Shown here: positions 42,650 through 53,634 of the stretch, piece by piece | Layout: the number at the start of each line of letters is the position of its first letter | Numbering within the stretch: position 1 is the first letter of the stretch | Assembly (NCBI GenBank): GCA_030323885.1 | Contig: CM059191.1 | Coordinates: forward strand, 102,968,292 to 103,032,291 | From: Branchipolynoe longqiensis | Taxonomy: Eukaryota; Annelida; Polychaeta; Phyllodocida; Polynoidae | Length of the DNA: 64,000 bases | Direction: 5' to 3' | Translations under genes and position numbers: made by a program | Notes under the pieces: generated by a model | The model's input: the letters and a program-made list of their open reading frames with translations, nothing else | What the model was told of the DNA's origin: nothing | The model's database searches: none

Positions 42650-42968
42650 TGTGGTGTTCTGTCTGGCAGAGTGGTTAGAGTGTCTGACATTTTTCTAGGT
42701 CGGACTCCTAATCTGAAGGTAGGTGGTTCGATTCCCCAGCCCCCACCTCTGCCAATTTGGATTTCCACTGCTGTGTATAACTTACAGCGACATCAAAGGC
42801 CAGTTGCTCTCATACCATCTCTCGGTGGTGTGGGAGGTTAAAAATCCCCAGGGTCGGTAAAAGTGTAGACTCAGGCTTTCTATCGACAACCTGTCTAATG
42901 GTGAAAACAAGACTATTCAGCCTTATCCATGATAGGCAGTATAAATCTTCAAGAACAAAAAAAGAAAT
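42650..42968 (+). repeat. tRNA-derived SINE, family S4
   Basis: A box in 'ctggcagagtggttagag' (about 42663) and B box 'ggttcgattcc' (about 42725). A 220-bp body unlike S1-S3 ends in an A-rich tail ('gaacaaaaaaagaaa'). Only one copy in the window. Confidence 0.7.
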
Positions 42969-43264
42969 CTTGTTAAAACGACCTGGTCCGGCTGCCGTTC
43001 TCTAAGGAAATATTGGTGGGAGAAATGCTCTTTGAGGCCTTAGATAGTGCATACTGCATAGCCCACTTCTACCCACAACAACAGTTTCTTTGACCACAAC
43101 GATCAGAGGGCAGCTCGATGGCGGAAAATCATGTGAGACCTTGCTTCACTCAGAATCTTGTAGACTGAGCCCCTACCCACACCATTGGTTATTGGTTCTT
43201 GGTCTGATCTCAGAGCGCAGCTTTGTGGAGGCAATTGTCTATTGGATGACTTCGCCAAGGTGTG

Positions 43265-43430
43265 GCACTAAGCCACCGGAAGTAGATCCCCAAGTGGCGC
43301 CCTCTGGGAACCTAACGCTGAACGAGGAGTGACGCCATCTGCGAGGTTAACACCAATCGAAGAGTGGTGCCCTCTGGGGGCCTAATGCTGAACGAGGAGT
43401 GCTGCCCTCTGGGAGTTAAACACTGAAACA
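43265..43430. repeat. Short tandem repeat with GCGCCCTCT core
   Basis: Three to four diverged units of about 50 bp, each containing 'agtggcgccctctggg'-like sequence and 'gctgaacgaggagtg'. Confidence 0.7.
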
Positions 43431-43885
43431 CGGGTATGAACTTCGGTCTTCAAAGTCTGAAGTGTGAAAGAGTGGTTATATTGGTGAGTTTGTGTTTGGG
43501 GATGCGAGGGGTGTGGGGGGGGGGGGGGCAGATGTGGAGGGGCGTTGGGCAGGGATGGCCTATGCAGGGGGTCCTTATTCACAGTTAAGCGCACCATGGA
43601 TTTAACGGCGGAGCTGTGCCAGGAAGATTTGTCCTCTGTGCCAAATTCTCGGCAGCGCATTGGTTGGTGTTTACTGTGTGATAGCGGAGTGTTTGGATTG
43701 GTGTGCGGCGCATGCGCAGTGAGAAGGCCAGAGAAGGATTCGATGTGCAGTTGAAGAGTGTGTGTGTGGGGGTGGGCTGGGTGACGGGAATAAACAGTTG
43801 GGTCATTGGGTGTGCGCGTGTGGGGGGGGGGGGGGTAGCAGCAGGGGAATCATGAGTAACCACGTGACCTGGAACTCGCCATATC
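43431..43885. other. G-run-rich unassigned sequence
   Basis: G-runs at 43517-43528 and 43820-43833. No gene recognised. Confidence 0.4.
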
Positions 43886-43887
43886 AA

Positions 43888-44668
43888 CGACCAGGGCCCA
43901 TATGCATGACGCATTGTTAGTGACGTTTGGTGTTACCACCTGACACCGTTTAGCTATCACCGAGGTTGGGAATGATGTCACGCGGTATGTAGATGAGCCT
44001 AACACTTTCATTACAGGTAAACGTGAAGTTATTTATAGATTTGGGAAATCTGTCTGACCCTGTTGCTGGCGGTGATTTGTTTTGTTTAGATTCGACCGTA
44101 TGAATATCGCCGCCGATGTAGCGTTGGTGTTAATATCGGTTAGATTTTAGGGTTAATTTAATGAAATTTTACGATTTGAGTATGTAATTCTGTTAAATAT
44201 GATCGCGTTCATTAGATTTGGGCCTAATCGGTCCCTAACACTGCCGGGCACCGGCCAGCCTTGTCATTGTTGAGCCTGTTGCTGGCGAGCACCGCTATTT
44301 CACAATATCGCCGCCAATGTGGCGGCGACGGCGGGTTTAGTTTACATTCATCGATTCGACAATATTAATATCGCCACTGATTTAGTGGCGGCGTTAATAT
44401 TGGTTTGAATTTAGGGTTAATTTGATGAAATTTCACTTATTGTGTATGTAATTCTGTTAAATATGATAGCATTGAATAGATTTGGGCCTAATCGATACCT
44501 AACACAACCAGTAAACCAGCTATGGAACAGGGTTACCCTAACCTAGTTTATGCTTGTGGTGTCAGCCCTATCACTGACTCTTGCATGCGACTTTTCGCCG
44601 CTAAACTGGAAATCCCGCCCAAAACCCGTTTTGGCTCGCTAACACCACCTCATGCATACGGGCCCAGA
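43888..44668. mobile_element. Inverted-repeat element, GTGTTAGC family, copy 2
   Basis: Left end 'gggcccatatgcatgacgc' and right end 'cacctcatgcatacgggccc' form the inverted termini. Interior shared with 24.53-25.26 kb ('atgtaattctgttaaatatg'). The core is partly duplicated (two 'ttaatttgatgaaa'-type blocks). No transposase. Confidence 0.75.
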
Positions 44669-44689
44669 CGGACAGGGCGAGGAGGGAAA

Positions 44690-45065
44690 AGGTGGCACAT
44701 TGTGGGCCGTGTCAGGTAGTGGTCAGTGGCAGATTGTGATGTGGGGTGGAGTGTAATATCGGGTAGATTCGAGCATGTGGCATATTGTGGGCGGTGTCAG
44801 ATTGTGGTATGTGGCAGATTGTACTATGTTGAAGGTGGTAATATATGGCATAATTTTGTATATAGGGATATTATAGTGCGTCGCAGGTTATGCCCCGTAG
44901 CAGATTTTAATAAGTGGCATTTTGGCGTAGGTAGCAGACCGCCCCGTGTGTCAGATTGTAGTAGGTGACAGTTTGCCGTATGCAGCAGGTAGCGCTATGT
45001 GGCAGATTGTAATAGGTGGCAGATGGTGTTATGTCGCAGAGTGAATTCGGTGGCAGAGCAGAGGT
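44690..45065. repeat. Degenerate tandem repeat (gtggcagattgt)
   Basis: 'gtggcagattgtaatagg'-like words recur with irregular spacing. The flank at 45.12-45.20 kb is C-rich. Confidence 0.65.
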
Positions 45066-45479
45066 CGGGTCACAACAGTGAAGCTTGTCGCAATGCCATG
45101 CCTCGAAGGGCTCTCGAAACTCCCCACACCCACCCAACTCCCACATCCACCTCCCTCACCCACCCTCCCCCTCCACCCATACCCCTCACCCCTCCCCTGC
45201 CCCCTGGCGTTAGTTACCGGCCCCTCTTGGCACAAACTTCCGGTTTCTGCATCATTTGTTCGCCGCTCAACCCCCCTGGAAGTCGCTGAGCGTCCGGGGG
45301 TCCCGAGGTTTCCCTTGCCGCCGCTAGGGGTGTGGTTACTTCCGGTGTAGACGGTGTGCCGCTGGCAGTTTCCGATGATGTGGTATAATGCGTCTGCGAT
45401 GACTGACTCGCTGAGGGTGCTCAGTGGACGCTTAGTGAGGCTTTGGCCACCAGGGGGCCACAGTGCACATTGGCAGAAG
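45066..45479. other. GC-rich unassigned sequence
   Basis: C-rich then GC-rich DNA. It includes a CTCF-like 'ggccaccagggggcca' at 45445-45460. No gene recognised. Confidence 0.35.
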
Positions 45480-46853
45480 TTATCCAGCCAGAATTCCCAG
45501 CTGGGCCCTGGTTTCAGCTAAATTTGGACACAGGCTCCAAGTGGGCCCCACCTGGGCCCACTTGGAGCCCCACCTGAGCCCACAGTTAAAGAATAATAAA
45601 AACGGCCGATTAATGGACGTTGATTTAGTATTGAATTAGTTCACACTGTCGAGTATCTACGTCGAGTATCAAGTATCTACGGCAGCTGGACTGTACCACC
45701 TCAGCAACAAGCAACGCTTTAGCCGCTGGGCTATGGCAGCCAAAAGTGGAATGCTTTGACCAGAACCTTGGCCTGCTTTGCGGTGAGCTACCACGTACCA
45801 GGGTAAGGGTCCGCACTCAGGGTACTAAGGTCCTTAAGTACTAGACCAGAGTACTAAGGTGCTTAAATTGCTTCAGTAAAAGAATCAAATAAAACGGCCG
45901 ATTAATGGAAGTCGATTTAGTATTCAATCAGTTCATAGTGTTGAGTACTTAATATATGTCAGATATCGTTTTAATCAACTCAATTTGGTCGACACACATA
46001 TCAGAATTCAGATTCATCCTATAATGAAGCAATTTTGTCGACTGTGTCAACACACATATTGGCACTATCAATTTAAAATACTGCCGGTCGACCTCTGAGC
46101 GTCGACAATGCGTCCTCCTGTGTTATTCATTCAGATTCATGCTGTAATAATGAAGCAATCGTCGACAGACAGATTTAGATTATAAGGGTCGAATCAAATT
46201 TTGTTCAATGATACCATCATCGATGTTCCGTCGTCCCTTAAATCCACCGACAAGCTTGTCGTCGACACACCGATCGTCGACACTCAGGTAGCATGGCTAG
46301 CAGTGTAGGTAGACGATCCTCCCGATATACTTCGTTGAAAAATCGGCAGCCAAGGTAAGACACATGTAACAGGTAGACTGTGTTTGTTGCTGCTGTAGGG
46401 AGGGCTGTAGCGCGTGCGACTGCCCCCTTTGAAATCGAGTAGCTGACTGACTTATGCCTGCCCGTACCGCGGCGTTGCCAGGGGCAACGGGGGCAAATCG
46501 AGGCTAGTCAGACATTGGACATAATACATTAGAAGTAATGCTAGAATAATAATAGTAATAATAATAATAATAAGGAATATATACTCCGCCTACTTATATA
46601 CGCATAATTCATTATACATCCCATAATTGAGATAGGGCCACCTGGGCTAGCCCAGGTGGGCCTATCTCAATTATTGAATATGTTCACTATATCTTAGACA
46701 AAATATGTTGTTTTTTTCTAAAGCTGGGAATCTAGCCCATGTGGGGCCCATCTCATGCCCACTTCAAAGCCCACCTAGAGCCCCTGCCCAGCTGTGCCCA
46801 GCTCGCCCATTTACAACCCGGGCTGGGCCCACCAGGGCATGTTGGCTGGGTAG
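45480..46853. mobile_element. Inverted-repeat element with TAYCCAGCCA ends and internal hairpins
   Basis: Left end 'tatccagccagaattccc' and right end (reverse complement) 'tacccagccaacatgccc' match at about three quarters of positions over 28 bp. GGGCCC-rich subterminal hairpins lie at 45.53 kb and 46.62-46.67 kb. The interior includes two near-identical 60-bp copies (45.60 and 45.89 kb, 'cggccgattaatgga') and a GTCGAC-rich stretch. No transposase is visible. It could be two or more nested elements. Confidence 0.55.
46623..46674. repeat. 52-bp near-perfect palindrome
   Basis: Centred between 46648 and 46649 (gct|agc). Only one position pair, in the G/C tract, breaks the symmetry. There is no spacer, so it can form a cruciform. 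Confidence 0.92.
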
Positions 46854-47339
46854 GCACTTCAGAAGGTCTTCAGACTTTCAGAATGGAATTGTACATATGA
46901 AGAGTTCCATGGCGTCACCATAGCCTAAGTGACTGGCCACCGAACCCTCAGCCTCAGTACTCTCCGCCTACCCACCCTTTTATTTGTTGCTGTTCCTCCA
47001 TTATTTCTAGTCAAGCATATACAATGACAGAGACAAATATAAAGTTTAAGCGCAAAATGCACTGGGATTGGTCCCACTGCTTCACTGGTCACAGCTGGTC
47101 CAGTGTATTACTAACAACCCCACCCCAACAGCATAATTCCTAAACTCACTTAACTAACTGCAAGAGGGTAACACGAGAATATTTCTGACAAACTGACATT
47201 TATATACCACTTGCCTAACTGCACTGGAACATACCCTACATTAAAATTTAATATAACTTTACCAAATGAATAGAGAAGATAATTTCTGCTTACATTATAA
47301 ATAGCATGTACATACTCACATTGCTCCGACTAATATTGC
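46854..47339. other. Unassigned
   Basis: No feature recognised. Confidence 0.4.
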
Positions 47340-47369
47340 TCGAGTTATATGATGCTACTGTTATTATCT

Positions 47370-47595
47370 TTCTATGGAACGTTTGGGTTACGGAATTGCA
47401 TTGTGTTACATGCAGCAAAGTGTGTATTCAATGCTTATTGTATACCTTATTCTATATACCTTTTGTGTAAATAACTCTGAATTGAAAAATGTCTGCAGGA
47501 CCAGTGCTTCAGCACTAAAACAAAGGCTTATTCAGAAGAATAAAACATATTTACCAACACAAAAAAAACATATTTACAACACAAAAAAAGCGTAC
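47370..47595 (+). repeat. LINE 3'-end fragment
   Basis: 'aggaccagtgcttcagcact' and 'ttattcagaagaataaa' match the 3' end of the LINE at 5.45-5.52 kb, followed by an A-rich tail duplicated twice. Confidence 0.6.
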
Positions 47596-47804
47596 CCCGT
47601 GAACGGCAATCCACAAACTAAGAAACATCGGAATAAAAACTTCAAAAGTTTCAATTTGTTACCGTCCTATTTTGCTTGTTCATTCCTGCATAATCATTAC
47701 CTCACGAGAAAAGTGAAATCAGTAAGAATTACCTTCTTGTAAACATCTTTATTTGTGGATTGGCTTTTATGGGTTTCTTTGGTCTAATTTCTTCATATAT
47801 ACTG

Positions 47805-48130
47805 CTGTTGTTGGAAGTTTACATCCTGACAACATCTCAGGTCATATTAGGACTGGTACTGACTTGTAACAGTTCGCAATCATGCCGACTTCATAGTGCA
47901 GTTCCACTGTGAATTCAGCCCACCAGCACCTTGACCCGATATCCCACTCATTCTCATTATCCTGACACTGAGCTAACCAGTCTTTGCCCTATCCTATTGA
48001 TGCTGAGCGCCAGGCGAGGAAGTGACAACTATTAATTTTGCAAGTCATTGGTTTAACTCGACCAGGAACAAACTCCCGATCTCCCACACGGGAGGCCTGA
48101 GCTCTGCCGATTCGACCTACACTAGTGTGC
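47805..48130 (-). repeat. SINE family S1 copy
   Basis: Reverse complement carries the S1 body and a tRNA-like head near 48050-48120 ('aactcccgatctcccacacg'). Confidence 0.8.
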
Positions 48131-48249
48131 CGGTGTCACAAAATAGAGTCGATCCCTCAAAATAGTCCTCCCCCCAGTGAATAAAAGCTCCCCCCTTAAA
48201 TAGAATCGCCCTGATCAAGGAAATCCAGTTCAAATTAGAATAGAGGGAG

Positions 48250-50670
48250 GTGGGGGGGGGGGGGGGGAGGGGAGGTGTGAAGGAGGGTCGTGGTTATAAG
48301 GCAAGGAGAGAGGGAGCTGGAGGAGCGGGGTAGTGCTGGAAGGGGTGTGGAGGACAGTTGTGGTTTATATGGAATGGCGAGAGGGGTGGAGGCGAGGAAA
48401 GATGTGAGAGGGGGGGGGGGGGTAATGGGGTGGAAGCGAAGGTGGAAGGTGCGGGAGGCAGGAGCTGGAGGCAGAAGTAAGGAAGGTGGTGGAAGGTACG
48501 GGAGGCAGGAGCTGGAGGCAGAAGTAAGGAGGGAGGTGGAAGGCGCGGGAAGCTGGAGCTGGAGGCAGAAGTAATGAGGGAGGTGGAAGGCGCGGGAGGC
48601 GGGAGCTGGAGGCAGAAGTAAGGAGGCGGGTAGAAGGTTCGGGAGGCAGTAGCTGGAGGCAGAGGTAAGGAGGGAGGTAGAAGGTGCGGGAGGCGGGAGC
48701 TGGAGGCAGAAGTAAGGAGGGAGGTGGAAGGTGCGGGAGGCGGGAGCTGAAGGCAGAAGTAAGGAGGGAGGATTGAAGGTGCGGGAGGCGGGAACTGGAG
48801 GCAGAAGTAAGGAGGGAGGATTGAAGGTGCGGGAGGCGGGAGCTGGAGGCAGAAGTAAGGAAGGTGGTGGAAGGTGCGGGAGGCGGGAACTGGAGGCAGA
48901 AGTAAGGAGGGAGGTGGAAGGTGTGGGAGGCGGGAGCTGGAGGGAGAAGTAAGGAGGGAGCTGGACGGTGTGGGAGGCAGGAGCTGGAGGCAGAAGTAAG
49001 GAGGGAGGTGGACGGTGTGGGAGGCAGGAGCTGGAGGCAGAAGTAAGGAGGGTGGTGGAAGGTGCAGGAGGAAGGAGCTGGAGGCAGAAGTAAGGAGGGA
49101 GGTGGAAGCTGCGGGAGGTGGGACCTGGAGAGAGAAGTAAGGAGGGAGGTGGACGTTGTGGGAGGCAGGAGCTGGAGGCAGAAGTAAGGAGGGAGGTGGA
49201 CGGTGTGGGAGGCAGGAGCTGGAGGCAGAAGTAAGGAAGGTGGTGGAAGGTACGGGAGGCAGGAGCTGGAGGCAGAAGTAAGGAGGGAGGTGGAAGGCGG
49301 GGGAAGCTGGAGGTGTAGGCAGAAGTAATGAGGGAGGTGGAAGGCGCGGGAGGCCGGAGCTGGAGGCAGAAGTAAGGAGGCGGGTAGAAGGTTTGGGAGG
49401 CAGTAGCTGGAGGCAGAAGTAAGGAGGGAGGGTTGAAGGTGCAGGAGGCGGGAGCTGGAGGCAGAAGTAAGGAGGGAGGTAGAAGGTGCGGGAGGCGGGA
49501 GCTGGACGCAGAAGTAAGGAGGGAGGTGGAAGGTGCGGGAGGCAGGAGATGGAGGCAGAAGTAAGGAGGCAGGTGGACGGTGTGGGAGGCGGGAGCTGGA
49601 GGCAGAAGTAAGGAGGGAGGTGGAAGGTGCGGGAGGCGGGAGCTGGAGGCAGAAGTAAGGAGGGAGGTGGACGGTGTGGGAGGCAGGAGCTGGAGGCAGA
49701 AGTAAGGAAGGTGGTGGAAGGTGCGGGAGCTGGGAGCTGGAGAGAGAAGTAAGGAGGGAGGTGGACGGTGCGGGAGGCGGGAGCTGGAGGCAGAACTAAG
49801 GAGGGAGGGTTGAAGGTGCGGGAGGCGGGAGCTGGAGGCAGAAGTAAGGAGGGAGGTAGACGGTGTGGGAGGCAGGAGCTGGAGGCAGAAGTAAGGAGGG
49901 AGGTGGACGGTGTGGGAGGCGTGAGCTGGAGGCAGAAGTAAGGAGGGAGATGGACGGTGTGGGAGGCAGGAGCTGGAGGCAGAAGTGAGGAGGGAGGTGG
50001 AAGGTGCGGGAGGCGGGAGCTGGAGGCAGATGTAAGGAAGGTTGTGGAAGGTGCGGGAGGCGGGAGCTGGAGGCAGAAGTATGGAGGGAGGTGGAAGGTG
50101 CGGGAGGCAGGAGCTGGAGGCAGAAGTAAGGAAGGTGGTGGAAGGTGCGGGAGGCGGGAACTGGAGGCAGAAGTAAGGAGGGAGGTGGAAGGTGCGGGAG
50201 GCGGGAACTGGAGGCAGAAGTAAGGAGGGGGGTGGAAGGTGTGGGAGGTGGGAGCTGGAGGCAGAAGTAAGGAGGGAGGTGGAAGGTGTGGGAGGTGGGA
50301 GCTGGAGGCAGAAGTAAGGAGGGAGGTGGAAGGTGTGGGAGGCGGGAACTGGAGGCAGAAGTAAGGAGGGAGGTGGAAGGTGCGGGAGGCGGGAGCTGGA
50401 GGCAGAAGTAAGGAGGGAGGTGGAAGGTGCGGGAGGCAGGAGTTGGAGGCAAAAGTAAGGAGGGAGGGTTGAAGGTGTGGGAGGACGGAGCTGGAGGCAG
50501 AAGTCAGGAAGGTGGTGGACCGAGGTGCGAGCCAGATGCAGAAGTAAGGAGGGAGGTGTAAGGTGCGGGAGGCGGGAGCTGGAGGCAGAAGTAAGGCGGG
50601 AGGGTTGAAGGTGTGGGAGGCGGGAGCTGGAGGCAGAAATAAGGAGAAAGGTGGAAGGTGCAGGAGGCAG
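48250..50670 (-). repeat. 47-bp minisatellite, about 51 units, open reading frame on the coding strand
   Basis: Plus-strand units contain 'gtaaggagggaggtggaagg' then 'tgcgggaggcgggagctgga'. The minus strand, which is the channel gene's coding strand, is pyrimidine-rich with 'TTCTGCCTCCAG' in most units, a good imitation of a 3' splice site. No stop interrupts the minus-strand frame from exon A (50716) to 48235, giving an 826-codon Pro/Ser/Leu-rich extension with a 47-residue period. A 754-bp offset (16 units) links 48.48 and 49.24 kb, indicating a higher-order duplication. Confidence 0.93.
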
Positions 50671-50715
50671 GTTCACGCACCATGTTCCGTTAATGCACAT
50701 GTTCAGTATACTCAC

Positions 50716-50783
50716 CATGTTCAGTTCGCTGATGGAGCCGAAGCTGACGACGAAGATTCCACAGGTGACTTGGACAGGTGGTC
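50716..50783 (-). CDS. Cys-loop chloride-channel subunit, ligand-binding-domain exon A
   Basis: A 68-bp exon between acceptor CTCCCCCAG| and donor |GTGAGT on the minus strand. It encodes (G)PPVQVTCGIFVVSFGSIS followed by ELNM. The P-V-x-V-x-x-x-I/L-x-V-x-x-F-G-S-I-S-E pattern is beta strand 1 and the start of beta 2 in the extracellular domain of GABA-A/glycine-type subunits. Sixty-eight bp is the size I recall for this exon in vertebrate homologues. It joins in phase 0 to exon B across a 12-kb intron (38742-50715) containing a LINE, SINEs and two minisatellites. Upstream exons (signal peptide, N-terminus) were not identified between 50.8 and 64 kb. Confidence 0.92.
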
Positions 50784-51044
50784 CTGGGGGAGAGATGAGG
50801 ATGGGATTACACTGACACTACAGGTACAAGTACACTACAGGAACATCAAACAGCACGCAGACAGCAGTCTATGCCTACACAGGTAACCCGCTGATTTACC
50901 CTGATCATATGGGACAGTCAGCTTGTCATACAGAAATATATATATTATAATGAGTGACAACAGGTTGTGTTATATTATCTAATATGCACCTGAATGTAGT
51001 CCCTATGTATATATTGGGCACATAATTCTGATAGCCAATTAGTT
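50784..51044. other. Intron sequence upstream of exon A
   Basis: No additional exon seen. The acceptor's polypyrimidine tract (minus strand) lies at 50784-50800. Confidence 0.5.
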
Positions 51045-51382
51045 TGTTTGTTGTTGTTTTACGTCCTAGCAACATCTAAGGTCATATCAGGACGGGTACC
51101 GACTTGTGACAGTGTGCACTCATGGCGACTTTATAGTGCCGTCCCACTGGGAAACCAGGCCGCCGGCACCATGACCTGGTTTCCCACTCAGTCACATTAT
51201 CCTGACACTGAGCACACCAGTCCTTGCCCTATCCTAATAATGCCGAGCGCCTGGCTAGGAAGCGACAAGTATCAATTTTAAAGTCATCGGTTTGACTCGA
51301 CCGGGACTCGAACCCACGACCCCACGATCTACCAGCACGGGAGACGGACGCTCTAACTCATTCGGCCATCCCGTCTGGTCAT
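51045..51382 (-). repeat. SINE family S1 copy, well preserved
   Basis: Reverse complement has A box in 'cgggatggccgaatgagtta' and B box 'gggttcgagtcc' (about 51310), the full body and the end 'atgttgctaggacgtaaaac'. The best-kept S1 copy in the window. Confidence 0.85.
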
Positions 51383-51785
51383 AGCCAATTAGCATATACA
51401 TATTTATAATATGTGATGTATAAGCATTATACAATTATAATTAATCGGAAACTTTCAGACCTATTTATATTCTAACTCATCTATTAATAGTAATACTATA
51501 CTGATCTGTTTTTAAATTATTCAACTATTATGCAACTGGGCTGATTGTGTCGCCCCCTGCCTTCAAACCCTGTAACTTGTCTCGTGGTACTCACTCACTC
51601 TGCCCGCGACTTTTACATAATATATATGTGTATATTGTAGTATTCGCACAGGAATTTGGATAGGAGAGCATCAGAGAGCATCGGGACTTCATGAAATTGA
51701 ATGCAATCAGGCGCTATTAGTGAATTTATATATATACTTCTTAGATTCTACACAATGTCCAAGGTTGGACAATGTAAGGCGCAAG
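51383..51785. other. AT-rich unassigned sequence
   Basis: No feature recognised. Confidence 0.4.
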
Positions 51786-51789
51786 CGAC

Positions 51790-52335
51790 TCTTATGCCCC
51801 GGTCACCTACACCTTATTGGTCGTAGTTGAACGTAGTTGAACGTAGGTGAACGTAGTGGAGGATAACGTGGGTCAAACGTGGTGTAAGTATGTTAAACTA
51901 CGTTGAAATACATTAAGGTATGACATGTTTTGGTACGGATAAATATGTTATGGTATGGATAAATACATTACGGTACGGATAACTATGTTAAGGTATGGAT
52001 AAATATGTTATGGTTCACTAATGGCTATGTGAACAGGGCTTCATCCAAGTACGGTAGAGTATGCTAGAGGATGCTAGAGTATTCTAGAATACGCTAGAGT
52101 ATGCTAGAGTATGCTAGAGATTGTTAGCATCACGGATGCAAATTCAGCCTCTAACATAGCGCTCTTTTGAACATGTCCACAAATTAAATCGGACATCATG
52201 GCTCACCCATGATATTAGCAAGTTAACATCATGGACAAGTATGGATGCTGGTACGTTCAACCACGTTCAACTACACTCAACCACATTAGCCTCCACTACA
52301 TTCAACTATATCCACAAACGTGAATGTTACGGCGG
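51790..52335. mobile_element. ACGTAG-rich MITE, copy 2, rearranged
   Basis: Left end 'gccccggtcacctacacc' with 'cgtagttgaacgtag' repeats. A right-type end ('tatgtgaacagggcttc') is at about 52040, and right-half sequence like that of the 21.7-kb copy is at 52240-52335 ('ttagcctccactac'). A 10-11-bp tandem repeat ('gagtatgcta') occupies 52060-52130. Confidence 0.6.
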
Positions 52336-53280
52336 CATAACAGTAGAAATGAACATCAATATTGCCGTCATTTCACAGAAAATGAACCATTTCAGATTTG
52401 CATGTAAATTACAATATAGCATATAAATGGAATTAATAAAATTACATCATTAATGTAACTATCTCTTCACTGTGAATATGGCTTTTGCTGTCACTTGGCA
52501 TTCAATTATCAGCAATAAATTATGAACCAAAGTGGAGTAGTGTCCTCATTTCTTCCAGAGATGTATTAAATAGTAAAACATGGCCATTGGTACTTACCAA
52601 GCCTTACCATGTCTAACTTAAAGGTGGATAATCTCATTGTGCTGAGTTTCTGTCATAATGATATATCAATACTTTATATCTATAATATATATAGTTAGTA
52701 TTTAAATACACGGGTATAAATCATCGGTAGGAGGTTTTCCTATTACTATTACCATTCTTATATTATAATTAAGGTCCAATTACGGACGAATGTTGATTAA
52801 CTGCGGCATACTGGCCTACGGTGGTGCCACCACCGGCAGTTCTTGTCACTTATCTCCCTCGCCATATTGATAATCCTGCTGCAAAAAACTGGATGTGCGG
52901 ATGATCCGCAACATGCACTGCTTGTTAGTTTTAAATCACTTTTAGGTAGAGACTACCTGCAGATATTATAATTGAAAACATGCACAATAATTGTAGAATG
53001 CACCTACAACTGTTGTACAGCGTAGACTTCAGCAATTACATATTCTACATAATCAATGTGTATCTTCTCTTCTACATGTCCATACATGTTTACTGATTGC
53101 ATCAGTATTTAATTTAGACATGTAAAATCACATCTAGATATTTGTTTTAATTTGAGAAAGATGTCTCTTTCATAAAGACCGCTATTAACCGATGTATAAT
53201 GTTTTAAACAAACAAACAAACCTCTTTAATTAGACCAGCAAGTGACCTAACATAACATTAAGACGTTAAGTCGGTGTCCT
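52336..53280. other. AT-rich unassigned sequence
   Basis: No exon or repeat family recognised. Confidence 0.4.
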
Positions 53281-53634
53281 TAAAGCTGCATAGTCCGATG
53301 AAATATCAAATTTTCAAAACCAAACCAATTATCTAGATTTGATTTGACATATCTAACTTAGATACTGATGCACTTAGTAAGCATTTTTGTCTGCGTAGAA
53401 GGCAATACTGAGTAAATTTACCATAACCTGTTACTGCATAGGTCTATGGTGTTAGATTTTTGGCAAGCTTGTCAAAACTAACTTTCCATGTTTGCACTCA
53501 AAATATCTCAAAAGTTTACCATTTAAAATAAAAGTAACTTTGAACTAATGTAAAGTAGATACTAGTGATCGATCCAATATATTTATCTCAGAAAAAATAC
53601 AGAAATTCAAAACTATCGGACTATGCAACTTTAT
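53281..53634. mobile_element. TAAAGCTGCAT MITE, complete copy
   Basis: Ends 'taaagctgcatagtccgatg' and 'cggactatgcaacttta' are inverted repeats. The interior matches 35.54-35.89 kb closely, including 'actttccatgtttgcactca'. Confidence 0.85.
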
